Assembly: GCF_007679045.1 (NCBI RefSeq)
Contig: NZ_VEFS01000001.1
Location: 1,499,278 to 1,563,277, forward strand
Reading direction: 5' to 3'
From: Microbacterium sp. BH-3-3-3
GTDB lineage: Bacteria; Actinomycetota; Actinomycetes; Actinomycetales; Microbacteriaceae
DNA: 64,000 bases
In this document: in pieces, positions 1 to 7,709 of the stretch
Position numbering within the stretch: position 1 is the first letter of the stretch
Layout of the letters: every line of letters begins with the position of its first letter
Position numbers and translations under genes: made by a program
The notes under the pieces: generated by a model
What the model saw: only the letters and a program-made list of their open reading frames with translations
The model's database searches: none
Told to the model about the DNA's origin: nothing

Positions 1-511
1 CCGCACAGGTCCCTGAGCTTGTCGAAGGGCCCGGGACCCGCTGTGGCCCCGGTGGCTTCGACAGGCTCAGCCACCTGGCGCGGCACAGGTCCCTGAGCGT
101 GTCGAAGGGCCCGGGACCCGCTGTGGCCCCGGTGGCTTCGACAGGCTCAGCCACCTGGCGCGGCACAGGTCCCTGAGCTTGTCGAAGGGCCCGGGACCCG
201 CTGTGGCCCCGGTGGCTTCGACAGGCTCAGCCACCTGGCGCTGCACAGGTCCCTGAGCTTGTCGAAGGGCCCGGGACCCGCTGTGGCCCCGGTGGCTTCG
301 ACAGGCTCAGCCACCTGGCGCGGCACAGGTCCCTGAGCTTGTCGAAGGGCCCGGGACCCGCTGTGGCCCCGGTGGCTTCGACAGGCTCAGCCACCTGGCG
401 CTGCACAGGTCCCTGAGCTTGTCGAAGGGCCCGAGACCCGCGGATGCCCGGTGGCTTCGACAGGCTCAGCCACCTCGCGCGGCACAGGTCCCTGAGCTTG
501 TCGAAGGGACC
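1..511. repeat. 80-bp tandem repeat array (about 6.4 copies) of paired hairpins
   Basis: An 80-bp unit begins with (c)gcacaggtccctgagc and recurs at 1, 81, 161, 241, 321 and 401; the copy starting near 480 is shifted by one base and truncated. Each unit carries two oppositely oriented copies of one element: CCCTGAGCTTGTCGAAGGG and, about 20 bp on, GGTGGC-TTCGACAGGCTCA-GCCACC. Each forms a hairpin, and the two 11-nt loop cores are nearly complementary to each other. Copies differ by single bases, so the array is recent or homogenised. Open frames through it are repeat artefacts. Confidence 0.93.
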
Positions 512-616
512 GGGCCCCGCCTCGGCGGCACAGCACGGCGTCTCTTTGTCGACAACGGACGCCGAATCGCGGCATCCGTTGTGCACCTCATGCGGTCTCG
601 CGCATAGGTCGCGCGT

Positions 617-622
617 TAGCGT
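617..622 (+). promoter_or_regulatory. Candidate -10 hexamer for a leaderless E1alpha mRNA
   Basis: TAGCGT lies six bases before the ATG at 629, and no Shine-Dalgarno is visible in between. This matches the TANNNT-N6-start arrangement of leaderless actinobacterial transcripts. No convincing -35 element is seen. Confidence 0.4.
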
Positions 623-628
623 GGGTTC

Positions 629-1759
629 ATGACCCCGCTCGACGACCCCGCTCTCGTGCGCGTTCTGGCAGCCGACGGCACGCTGGCGCCCACGCCCGCG
701 GCCGAGCGCTACCTGCCGCTCATCGACGCCCTGACCGACGCCGAACTCGAGACCTTCTACCGCGACATGGTCTCGATCCGCGCGTTCGACGTGCAGGCCA
801 CCAACCTGCAGCGCCAGGGGCAGCTCGCCCTGTGGCCGCCGTCCTTCGGGCAAGAGGCAGCGCAGGTCGGCTCCGCTCGTGCGGCCCGCGCGCAGGACCA
901 CGTCTTCCCCTCGTACCGCGAGCACGTGGTCACCCGCATCCGCGGCGTCGACCCGCTCGACATCATCCGCCTCATGCGCGGACTCACCCACGGCGGGTGG
1001 GACCCGACAGACCCCAAGAACGGCAACACGCACATCTACACGCTCGTGCTCGGTGCGCAGACGCTGCACGCCACGGGCCTGGCCATGGGCCTGGTGTTCG
1101 ACGGCAAGAGCGGCAGCGGAGACCCCGAGCGCGACGAGGCCGTGATCGTCTACTACGGCGACGGCGCCTCGAGCCAGGGCGACGTGCACGAGGCCATGGT
1201 CTTCGCCGCGAGCTTCCAGACCCCCGAGGTGTTCTTCCTGCAGAACAACCAGTGGGCCATCTCGGTGCCGGTCGCGACGCAGTCGCGCTCGCCGCTGTAC
1301 AAGCGCGGTGAGGGCTACGGCATCCCGAGCCTGCAGGTCGACGGCAACGACGTGCTCGCGAGCTACGCCGTGTCGAAGCTCGCCCTCGACGAGGCGCGCG
1401 CCGGTGGCGGTCCCCGCTCGATCGAGGCGATGACCTACCGCATGGGCGCGCACACCACGAGCGACGACCCCACCAAGTACCGCACCTCTGACGAAGAGGA
1501 GGCGTGGGCGCAGCGCGACCCGATCGCCCGCATGCGCGCCTACCTCGAAGGACGCGGCGCCCCGCAGCAGTTCTTCGACGACGCGGATGCCGAGGGCGCG
1601 GCCCTCGCCGACGACGTGCGCGTGCGCACGAACGAGCTCGGCGGCATTCCGCGCGTGCACATGTTCGAGAGCGTCTACTCCGAGGCCCACGCGGTGATCG
1701 CCGAGGAGCAGCGCTGGCTCGACGACTACGAGACCTCGATGGAAGGGGGCGCGCAGTGA
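629..1759 (+). CDS. 2-oxo acid dehydrogenase E1 component, alpha subunit (TPP-dependent)
   Basis: Decarboxylating alpha subunit of a thiamine-diphosphate 2-oxo acid dehydrogenase complex, 376 aa. It acts in the cytosol with the E1beta and E2 genes that follow. The TPP/Mg motif is visible as GDGASSQGDVHEA from residue 177 with the distal QNNQW at 205-209. The heterotetrameric E1alpha fold is typical of branched-chain 2-oxo acid dehydrogenase (BkdA) or Gram-positive PdhA; sequence alone does not fix the substrate. The start is chosen because it is the first ATG and sits six bases after a -10-like TAGCGT. The stop overlaps the GTG of the beta gene, so the two are translationally coupled. No E3 gene is adjacent. 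Confidence 0.92.
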   Translation: MTPLDDPALVRVLAADGTLAPTPAAERYLPLIDALTDAELETFYRDMVSIRAFDVQATNLQRQGQLALWPPSFGQEAAQVGSARAARAQDHVFPSYREHVVTRIRGVDPLDIIRLMRGLTHGGWDPTDPKNGNTHIYTLVLGAQTLHATGLAMGLVFDGKSGSGDPERDEAVIVYYGDGASSQGDVHEAMVFAASFQTPEVFFLQNNQWAISVPVATQSRSPLYKRGEGYGIPSLQVDGNDVLASYAVSKLALDEARAGGGPRSIEAMTYRMGAHTTSDDPTKYRTSDEEEAWAQRDPIARMRAYLEGRGAPQQFFDDADAEGAALADDVRVRTNELGGIPRVHMFESVYSEAHAVIAEEQRWLDDYETSMEGGAQ

Positions 1760-2733
1760 CCGACAACATGCCGATCAGCCGCGCGTTGAACGCCGGACTC
1801 CGTCGTGCGCTCGAGACCGACGACCGCGTGCTGCTCATGGGAGAGGACATCGGCCCGCTCGGCGGCGTCTTCCGCGTGACCGAGGGCCTGCAGAAAGACT
1901 TCGGTCCGCGCCGGGTCATCGACTCCCCGCTCGCGGAGTCGGGCATCGTCGGCACGGCGATCGGTCTCGCGATGGGCGGCTTCAAGCCGGTGCTCGAGAT
2001 CCAGTTCGACGGCTTCGTCTTCCCCGCCTTCGACCAGATCACCTCGCAGCTGGCGAAGATCACGAACCGCCACGAGGGCGGGGTGCGCATGCCCGTCGTC
2101 ATCCGCATCCCCTACGGCGGACACATCGGCGCGGTCGAGCACCACCAGGAGAGCCCGGAGGCGTATTTCACGCACACCCCGGGTCTGCGCGTGGTGAGCC
2201 CCTCGAACGCGAACGACGCCTACTGGATGATGCAGCAGGCGATCGCCTCGCCCGACCCCATCGTCTTCCTCGAGCCCAAGGCCAAGTACTGGCAGAAGGG
2301 CGAGGTCGACCTCGAGGCCCCCGCGCTGCCGCTGCACGCGAGCCGCATCGTGCGCCGCGGCACCGACGTCACGCTCGTCGGTCACGGGGCGATGGTGACG
2401 ACCCTGCTGCAGGCGGCAGCCCTTGCCGAGAGCGAGGGGACGAGCTGCGAGGTCATCGACCTGCGATCGCTCTCGCCGGTCGACTACGGCCCCCTGCTCG
2501 ACTCGGTGCGCCGCACCGGCCGCATGGTCTACGCGCAGGAGGCGCCGGGCTTCACCTCGCTCGGCTCCGAGATCGCCGCGACCGTCATGGAGAAGGCCTT
2601 CTTCGCGCTCGAGGCGCCCGTGCTGCGGGTCTCGGGCTTCGACGTGCCCTTCCCGCCCGCGAAGCTCGAAGGCACCTACCTGCCCGACGCCGACCGCATC
2701 CTCGAGGCCGTCGACCGGTCTCTGGCGTACTGA
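1756..2733 (+). CDS. 2-oxo acid dehydrogenase E1 component, beta subunit
   Basis: Beta subunit of the same E1 enzyme, 325 aa, a transketolase pyrimidine-binding domain followed by the C-terminal transketolase domain. Family residues are visible in MGEDIG near residue 30 and SPLAESGIVG near residue 60. The frame stays open further upstream inside the alpha gene, but the family N-terminus (MPISRALNAGL) and a strong GGAAGGGGG six bases ahead favour the GTG at 1756, which overlaps the alpha stop as GTGA; ATG 1768 is an in-frame alternative. Substrate could be branched-chain 2-oxo acids or pyruvate. Confidence 0.92.
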   Translation: MTDNMPISRALNAGLRRALETDDRVLLMGEDIGPLGGVFRVTEGLQKDFGPRRVIDSPLAESGIVGTAIGLAMGGFKPVLEIQFDGFVFPAFDQITSQLAKITNRHEGGVRMPVVIRIPYGGHIGAVEHHQESPEAYFTHTPGLRVVSPSNANDAYWMMQQAIASPDPIVFLEPKAKYWQKGEVDLEAPALPLHASRIVRRGTDVTLVGHGAMVTTLLQAAALAESEGTSCEVIDLRSLSPVDYGPLLDSVRRTGRMVYAQEAPGFTSLGSEIAATVMEKAFFALEAPVLRVSGFDVPFPPAKLEGTYLPDADRILEAVDRSLAY

Positions 2734-2760
2734 CCCGCTCTTCCTCTCCCCGCCATGAAC

Positions 2761-2831
2761 CGCGAGACTGCAACTCGCTGACGAATCCGCGACAGCCTGT
2801 CACCGTTTCGTCAGCGAGATGAAGTCTCGCG
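2761..2831. repeat. Long intergenic inverted repeat between E1beta and E2
   Basis: A two-part dyad: CGCGAGACT (2761-2769) pairs perfectly with AGTCTCGCG (2823-2831), and CTCGCTGACGAA (2774-2785) with TTCGTCAGCGAG (2807-2818). The inner loop is about 21 nt. The 3' arm ends about five bases before the Shine-Dalgarno of the E2 gene, so in mRNA it could set processing, stability or E2 translation. There is no U-run, so a simple intrinsic terminator is unlikely. It may instead be a dispersed repeat. Confidence 0.8.
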
Positions 2832-2847
2832 AGCAAAGGACACCACC

Positions 2848-4203
2848 GTGACCGAGCAGACCTTCGTTCTCCCCGACGTCGGAGAAGGCCTCACCGAGGC
2901 CGAGATCGTGCAGTGGCGCGTGGCGCCCGGTGACTCCGTCGCCGTCAACGACGTGATCGTCGAGATCGAGACGGCCAAGTCGCTCGTCGAGCTGCCGTCG
3001 CCCTACTCGGGCACGGTCGGCGAGCTCCTGGCATCCGAGGGTTCCACCGTCGAGGTCGGCGCCCCGATCATCACGATCGGATCGGCGGATGCCGGCACCC
3101 CGGCCCCCGCAGAACCGGTGAGCGTCCCCGAGCCCAGCGACCCCGGCGGGGCCGTGCTCGTCGGCTACGGCACGGGTGGAGCGGTGTCGTCTCGGCGTCG
3201 AACCCTTCGACAGGCTCAGGGACCGTCCGCCGAGCGCCCGGTCAAGGCATCCGTCGGTGTCGTCGCCAAACCCCCGATCCGCAAGCTCGCCCGCGACCTC
3301 GGCGTCGACTTGTCGGCCGTCACGCCCAGCGGACCCGCCGGTGAGGTGACCCGCGACGACGTCGTGAAGCACGCCGAGCAGGCCAGCGTTTTCCGCAACA
3401 TCGAGACGCCCGAGTGGGGCACCGTGCGCGAGGAGACGATCGCGGTGGCCGCTCCCGCAGCGCCCGCCCCCGCGGCATCCGCCCCCGCCCCGGCCGCCGA
3501 TGCCCGCGAGGAGTCGATCCCCGTCCGCGGCGTGCGCAAGGCGACCGCCAACGCGATGACTTCGAGCGCGTACTCGGCGCCGCACGTGTCGGTGTGGGTC
3601 GACGTCGACGCCTCGCGCACGATGGAGCTCGTCAAGCGCCTGAAGGCCTCGCCCGACTTCGCCGACGTGAAGATCTCGCCGCTGCTGATCATGGCGCGCG
3701 CCGTGATCTGGGCTCTGCGCCGCACGCCGATGATCAACGCCGCGTGGGTCGACACCGAAGACGGCGCGCAGATCTCGGTGCGCCACTACGTCAACCTCGG
3801 CATCGCCGCCGCGACCCCCCGCGGCCTGCTCGTGCCGAACATCAAGGACGCGCAGTCGATGAACACGCGCGAGCTCGCCAAGGCGCTCGAGAACCTCACG
3901 CTCACCGCGCGCGAGGGCAAGACAAGCCCCGCCGACCAGACCGGCGGCACGTTCACGATCACGAACATCGGTGTGTTCGGAGTGGATGCCGGCACCCCGA
4001 TCATCAACCCGGGTGAGGCCGGCATCATCGCGCTCGGCGCGATCCGTCAGAAGCCGTGGGTCGTCGACGGCGAGGTGCGTCCCCGCTGGGTGACCACGGT
4101 GTCGGGCTCGTTCGATCACCGCGTGGTCGACGGCGACGGGATCTCGCGGTTCATCGCCGACGTGGCATCCGTGCTCGAGGAGCCGGCGCTGCTGCTGGAC
4201 TGA
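2848..4203 (+). CDS. Dihydrolipoamide acyltransferase (E2) of the 2-oxo acid dehydrogenase complex
   Basis: E2 core of the complex, 451 aa, transferring acyl groups from lipoyl-lysine to CoA. Domains: one N-terminal lipoyl domain (residues 1-78, modified Lys44 in EIETAKS), a Pro/Ala-rich linker, a peripheral-subunit-binding domain (about 140-175, [14 protein letters not shown]), a second linker, and the C-terminal catalytic domain ending in DHRVVDGDG with the active-site His and Asp. GTG start with AAAGGA seven bases upstream. The first linker (about residues 118-125, TLRQAQGP) is encoded by a copy of the genome repeat element at 3203-3221, a recent in-frame insertion. It forms one module with the two E1 genes. 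Confidence 0.94.
   Translation: MTEQTFVLPDVGEGLTEAEIVQWRVAPGDSVAVNDVIVEIETAKSLVELPSPYSGTVGELLASEGSTVEVGAPIITIGSADAGTPAPAEPVSVPEPSDPGGAVLVGYGTGGAVSSRRRTLRQAQGPSAERPVKASVGVVAKPPIRKLARDLGVDLSAVTPSGPAGEVTRDDVVKHAEQASVFRNIETPEWGTVREETIAVAAPAAPAPAASAPAPAADAREESIPVRGVRKATANAMTSSAYSAPHVSVWVDVDASRTMELVKRLKASPDFADVKISPLLIMARAVIWALRRTPMINAAWVDTEDGAQISVRHYVNLGIAAATPRGLLVPNIKDAQSMNTRELAKALENLTLTAREGKTSPADQTGGTFTITNIGVFGVDAGTPIINPGEAGIIALGAIRQKPWVVDGEVRPRWVTTVSGSFDHRVVDGDGISRFIADVASVLEEPALLLD
3203..3221 (+). repeat. Hairpin repeat element inserted in the E2 linker coding sequence
   Basis: CCCTTCGACAGGCTCAGGG is one copy of the element forming the array at 1-511, read in frame as TLRQAQG in the flexible linker after the lipoyl domain. 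The CCC/GGG stem differs from the array's GGTGGC/GCCACC stem while the loop core is unchanged. Confidence 0.85.
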
Positions 4204-4219
4204 CAGACCCGCTCCACGC

Positions 4220-4272
4220 GGTAAAGGGCAATACTTTACCCGCAAGGATGCTCCTCGGGTAGAGTATTACCC
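4220..4272. promoter_or_regulatory. Paired palindromic operators and -10 of the hipBA operon
   Basis: Two dyads precede the antitoxin gene: GGTAAAGGGCAATACTTTACC (4220-4240, arms GGTAAA/TTTACC with one offset base) and GGGTAGAGTATTACCC (4257-4272, arms GGGTA/TACCC). They are spaced as expected for cooperative binding of a HipB-type dimer. TAGAGT (4260-4265) is a good -10 seven bases from the ATG, so the second dyad would block it directly. The two arms share the GGTA/TACC half-site. Confidence 0.65.
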
Positions 4273-4617
4273 ATGGGGCGTCAACAAATCGGCATGACGC
4301 GTGTCGCGGAAGACGCGGTCGCCGTGCTCGGGCAACAGATCCGTCTCGCTCGTCTGGCGCGGGGGATGACAGCGGAACACCTGGCGGGGTCCGCCGGGGT
4401 CTCGCGCAAGACACTGACCGCGATCGAGAACGGCAGTGCCGCAGCAAGCATCGGCAACGTCTTCAAGGTCGCGTCGATCGTCGGAGTCCCCCTCTTCGGC
4501 GTCGATGATCCGAGCGAGCTCCTGGCGCTTCGGCGCCGCGGAGAGGAACGGCTCGCACTGCTGCCGCGCCGCGTGACCCCGCCGCGAGAAGGCGATGACG
4601 ATGGTCTCGACTTCTGA
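4273..4617 (+). CDS. HipB-like XRE-family antitoxin/transcriptional repressor
   Basis: 114-aa DNA-binding protein with a Cro/C1 (XRE) helix-turn-helix at about residues 18-75 (LGQQIRLARLARGMTAEHLAGSAGVSRKT split over helices 1-3). It sits directly upstream of a HipA-type kinase, as antitoxins of the HipBA class do. Such proteins neutralise HipA and autorepress the operon through palindromes like those at 4220-4272. ATG 4273 directly follows the operator; an in-frame ATG at 4294 is an alternative. The C-terminal 35 residues are charged and probably disordered. Confidence 0.8.
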   Translation: MGRQQIGMTRVAEDAVAVLGQQIRLARLARGMTAEHLAGSAGVSRKTLTAIENGSAAASIGNVFKVASIVGVPLFGVDDPSELLALRRRGEERLALLPRRVTPPREGDDDGLDF

Positions 4618-4632
4618 CGTCTTCGTCTGGGT

Positions 4633-5775
4633 ATGGCTGCCGGGAGAGACCGATCCGGTGCCGGCCGGACGGCTCCGCTTGCGCCCACCCTCCCTCTGTC
4701 GTCGAAGAGTTTCGCCCCCACCGGGTCGATGGGATTGCCGGGGGCGCTGAGGGACGCCTCGCCGGACGCCTGGGGGAGACGCGTCGTCCAGTACCAGGTC
4801 ACGGGCGAGCGGGGAGATCAGGTCGACACCGGCGATCTGGACGAGCGCACGTATCTGCTGCACTCGGCGTCAAACCGCTTCGGTGCCATCGACTTCCAGG
4901 CGTCGTCGAGCGCGTACGTCCCACGGGAGGCGGCATCGGCGTCTCTCTCCGAGCTCCTCGACGCGGCCGACATCGTGGAGGGCGGTGGTGAGCTGCCGTT
5001 CGAGCTCGAGCGCGCTCTGCTGAGTGGAACGGCGATGGGAGGCGCACGTCCCAAGACCGTGATCGAGGAGGGCGGACGGCAGTACATCGCGAAGTTCACG
5101 GCATCCAATGACCACTTCCCCGTCGTCGGTGCCGAAGCGGCGAGCATGTTCCTCGCGAAGAAGGCCGGACTGGACGTCGCATCGACCCGTGTCGTGCGCG
5201 CGCTCGGGCGGACGGTCCTCCTCGTCGGGCGCTTCGATCGCACCGCCGTCGGCGGTCGGATCCTCGCGTCGAGCGCACTGACTCTGACCGGGCTGGACGA
5301 ACTCCAGGCTCGTAGTGGCACCTACGTCGACTTCCTCGACGCCCTCCGTCGCTGGGGGGCTCCGGCGGGTACCGCTGAAGAGCTCTTCGCGCGAGTCGCT
5401 TTCAACATGGCCATCTCCAACTCAGACGACCATCTGCGAAATCATGCGGCTCTCTGGGACGGGGTGAGCGCGCGCCTCAGCCCCGCGTACGACCTCTCGC
5501 CGATGAGTCGCAGCGGCGAGACCGCGTCGCAAGCGATCGCCTACGACCGCACGGGATCGAAGCGGAACAGCTTCACAGACCTCCTCGCCGCGCGTCACCT
5601 CTACGACCTCACCGCGTCTGACGCCGAGGCGATCGTCGCTCGGATCGACGACGCCATCCGGACTTACTGGGAGGAGGCGGCGGATCATGGACTGCTGACG
5701 GCGGGCGAGCGGCGTCTGCTCTGGGGGAGGCAGTTCCTCAACCCGGGAACTCTGTACGGCTTTCGCGACTACTGA
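4633..5775 (+). CDS. HipA-family Ser/Thr kinase toxin, apparently N-terminally damaged
   Basis: HipA-fold kinase. In characterised members it phosphorylates an aminoacyl-tRNA synthetase and induces dormancy. Visible from residue 131 are the ATP-loop SGTAMGGARPKT, Lys154 in YIAKF, the catalytic NSDDHLRNH (263-271) and the metal-binding YDLSP near 287, so the kinase core is intact. The family's N-terminal strand is encoded in a different frame from ATG 4601 (VFVWVWLPGETDPVPAGRL) and then runs out of frame at about 4675, where roughly 30 expected residues are missing. This looks like a deletion with frameshift; translation from ATG 4633, which has no clear Shine-Dalgarno, would give 380 aa with a foreign N-terminus. 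It is either a decaying toxin or a truncated active one. Confidence 0.75.
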   Translation: MAAGRDRSGAGRTAPLAPTLPLSSKSFAPTGSMGLPGALRDASPDAWGRRVVQYQVTGERGDQVDTGDLDERTYLLHSASNRFGAIDFQASSSAYVPREAASASLSELLDAADIVEGGGELPFELERALLSGTAMGGARPKTVIEEGGRQYIAKFTASNDHFPVVGAEAASMFLAKKAGLDVASTRVVRALGRTVLLVGRFDRTAVGGRILASSALTLTGLDELQARSGTYVDFLDALRRWGAPAGTAEELFARVAFNMAISNSDDHLRNHAALWDGVSARLSPAYDLSPMSRSGETASQAIAYDRTGSKRNSFTDLLAARHLYDLTASDAEAIVARIDDAIRTYWEEAADHGLLTAGERRLLWGRQFLNPGTLYGFRDY

Positions 5776-5819
5776 TCGGCGCGTACGACAGAGGGATCGA
5801 GGCGGCGCTCAACCACGCC

Positions 5820-5845
5820 GAGCAGGCGCGCTTGCGCGGTTGCTC
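5820..5845. terminator. Weak candidate bidirectional hairpin between hipA and the YegP-like gene
   Basis: GAGCAGGCGCGC (5820-5831) pairs with GCGCGGTTGCTC (5834-5845) with two internal mismatches, in the gap between two convergent genes. There is no clear U-run, and the loop would be only two bases unless the ends fray. Confidence 0.3.
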
Positions 5846-5861
5846 GCGCGAGGTGTGGGCC

Positions 5862-6038
5862 TCAGGTCAGATCGACGATCGCCGAATCCGCATTCTTCTT
5901 CACCGACTCAATGCCGTTGGCCGCCGCCGCTTTGGTCGTATAGGCCTCGGAACTCGCGATGATCTCGCCGTTCGCTGCTTTCAGGCGAAACCGGAATTGG
6001 CCGTTCGGGGATTTGTAGAGCTCGAATTTGCCCGCCAT
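5862..6038 (-). CDS. YegP/DUF1508-family small protein
   Basis: 58-aa protein made of a single DUF1508 (YegP-like) repeat: MAGKFELYKS, then a strand-rich FRFRLKAANGEIIASSEAY and a helix KAAAANGIESVKKNA. The fold is known, but no biochemical role is established. The start at 6038 is preferred over an in-frame upstream one because AAAGGAGCTGA gives an excellent Shine-Dalgarno at proper spacing and the family begins with MAGKF. It is a monocistronic gene, convergent with hipA. Confidence 0.87.
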   Translation of the reverse strand: MAGKFELYKSPNGQFRFRLKAANGEIIASSEAYTTKAAAANGIESVKKNADSAIVDLT

Positions 6039-6106
6039 GTCAGCTCCTTTGCTAGACGGGAACATCATCAGCCCGCGTGCATTCCCCCGCAAGAGGGGTG
6101 GAGGGC

Positions 6107-7546
6107 TCAGGGCAGCGAGGGGTGCTTTTCGACCGGCGTCGACCGCGTGGGGATCAGCAACGCCAGCACCAGCGCGATCGCCGCAGCCCCGATGCCCATG
6201 AGGAACGACACCTGGAATGCCTGCGAGGTCGGGACACGCGTGTCACCCGAACCGGTCGACAGCGTCGCGAGCACGACGCCGACGATCGCGGCGGCGGTGC
6301 TCGTGCCCAGCGAACGGGCGAGGGCGTTGAGGCCGTTCGAGGCGCCGGTCTCGCTCGGCGGAACGGCGCGCATGATGAGCATGGGCATGGCGGCGTAGCC
6401 GAAGCCGATGCCGAAACCGATGAGGATGTTCGCCACGATGAAGTGCCAGACCTCGGTCGAGAAGATGAGGCTGAAGCCGTAGGCGAGGATCAGCGAGATC
6501 GAGCCGGCGATCAGCAGCACGCGCGGGCCGATCGTGCGGGCGAGAGTGCCCGAGATCGGCGAGAGCACCATCATCACCAGGCCCGACGGCATGACCACGA
6601 GGCTCGCGGCCAACAGCGACAGGCCGAGGCCGACGCCGGTGGCGACGGGCAGCTCGAGCATCTGCGGGTACGCGACGTTCGAGGTGAAGAGGGCGAAGCC
6701 CATCGCGACGGATGCCAGGTTGGTGAGCAGCACCGGGCGGCGCGCGGCGACGCGGAGGTCGAGCAGCGGATTGTCGACGCGCAGCTCGTACCAGCCCCAC
6801 ACGAGCAGGACGAGGATGCCGCCGATGGCGAGGCCGAGCGTCAGCGGCGACGTCCAGCCCCAGGAGTTGCCGCGCGAGACGGCGAGGAGCACGCCGATCA
6901 GACCGATCGCGAGGCCGACGGCACCGAGGTAGTCGAAGCGCCCGGCGGTGCGAAGCACGCTGACGGGGACGATCCAGAGGATCAAGACGAAGACGATCGC
7001 GCCGAGGGCTCCGGCGATCCAGAACAGCCAGTGCCAGTCGGTGTTCTCGGCCACGAGCGCGCTGATCGGCAGCCCCAGGGCGCCGCCGACGCCGAGCGTC
7101 GCGCTCATGAGGGCGATCGCGCTGTCGACGCGGTTCTCGTGCAGCACGTCGCGCATGATCGAGATGCCCAGCGGCACCACGCCGACCACGGCGCCCTGCA
7201 GCGCGCGGCCGATGATCATGCCGATGATCCCGGTCGACAGAGCCGCCACGACTGAGCCGAGCATCATCACGACCAGCAGCACGAGCACGATGCGGCGCTT
7301 GCCGTACATGTCGCCGAGGCGGCCCGCGATGGGGGTGATGACGGCCGCGGCCAGCAGCGTCGAGGTCACGACCCAGGCGGTGTCGTCGCGCGAGGCGTTC
7401 AGCAGTTGCGGCAGCTGCGACTGGATCGGCACCACGAGGGTGAACATGAACGACGAACACAGGCCGGCGAGGGCCAGGATCGCGACGACCAGACCCTGGG
7501 GGCTGTTCCGGGACAATCTCTTACGCGCGTTTTCATCCCGTGACAT
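6107..7546 (-). CDS. MFS transporter, DHA2-like drug/metabolite exporter
   Basis: 479-aa major facilitator protein with about 14 hydrophobic segments, the number seen in the DHA2 (EmrB/QacA) class. The loop 2-3 signature GRLGDMYGKRR follows TM2, and the TM5 region carries a motif-C-like run (SATLGVGGALGLPISA). It probably exports small molecules using the proton gradient; the substrate is unknown. The frame remains open 450 bases upstream over an unrelated gene. MSRDENARKRL at 7546 is chosen as it directly precedes the first membrane segment, and TAGCCT (7555-7560 complement) could be a -10 eight bases away. Confidence 0.82.
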   Translation of the reverse strand: MSRDENARKRLSRNSPQGLVVAILALAGLCSSFMFTLVVPIQSQLPQLLNASRDDTAWVVTSTLLAAAVITPIAGRLGDMYGKRRIVLVLLVVMMLGSVVAALSTGIIGMIIGRALQGAVVGVVPLGISIMRDVLHENRVDSAIALMSATLGVGGALGLPISALVAENTDWHWLFWIAGALGAIVFVLILWIVPVSVLRTAGRFDYLGAVGLAIGLIGVLLAVSRGNSWGWTSPLTLGLAIGGILVLLVWGWYELRVDNPLLDLRVAARRPVLLTNLASVAMGFALFTSNVAYPQMLELPVATGVGLGLSLLAASLVVMPSGLVMMVLSPISGTLARTIGPRVLLIAGSISLILAYGFSLIFSTEVWHFIVANILIGFGIGFGYAAMPMLIMRAVPPSETGASNGLNALARSLGTSTAAAIVGVVLATLSTGSGDTRVPTSQAFQVSFLMGIGAAAIALVLALLIPTRSTPVEKHPSLP

Positions 7547-7709
7547 CGCTGTCCAGGCTACGCCTTCGCTGTGAGCCCGCGGGTCGGTGAGGCGTGCGAT
7601 CATCGCCGATGCGCCGGCATCCGCCCAATCGATTACCCCGCGTGACAGCCCGTTACCGGCCGTAACGCGTCGAATTCGGATCCCGGATGCCGCGTGCTGA
7701 CGTGGTCTC

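Noticed and set aside
1..511. CRISPR array
   Set aside because: The 80-bp units are the same throughout with no variable spacers, and no cas genes are present.
387..632. Short proteins in the repeat array
   Set aside because: The frames are open because the 80-bp units are GC-rich; no ribosome site or homologous protein is seen.
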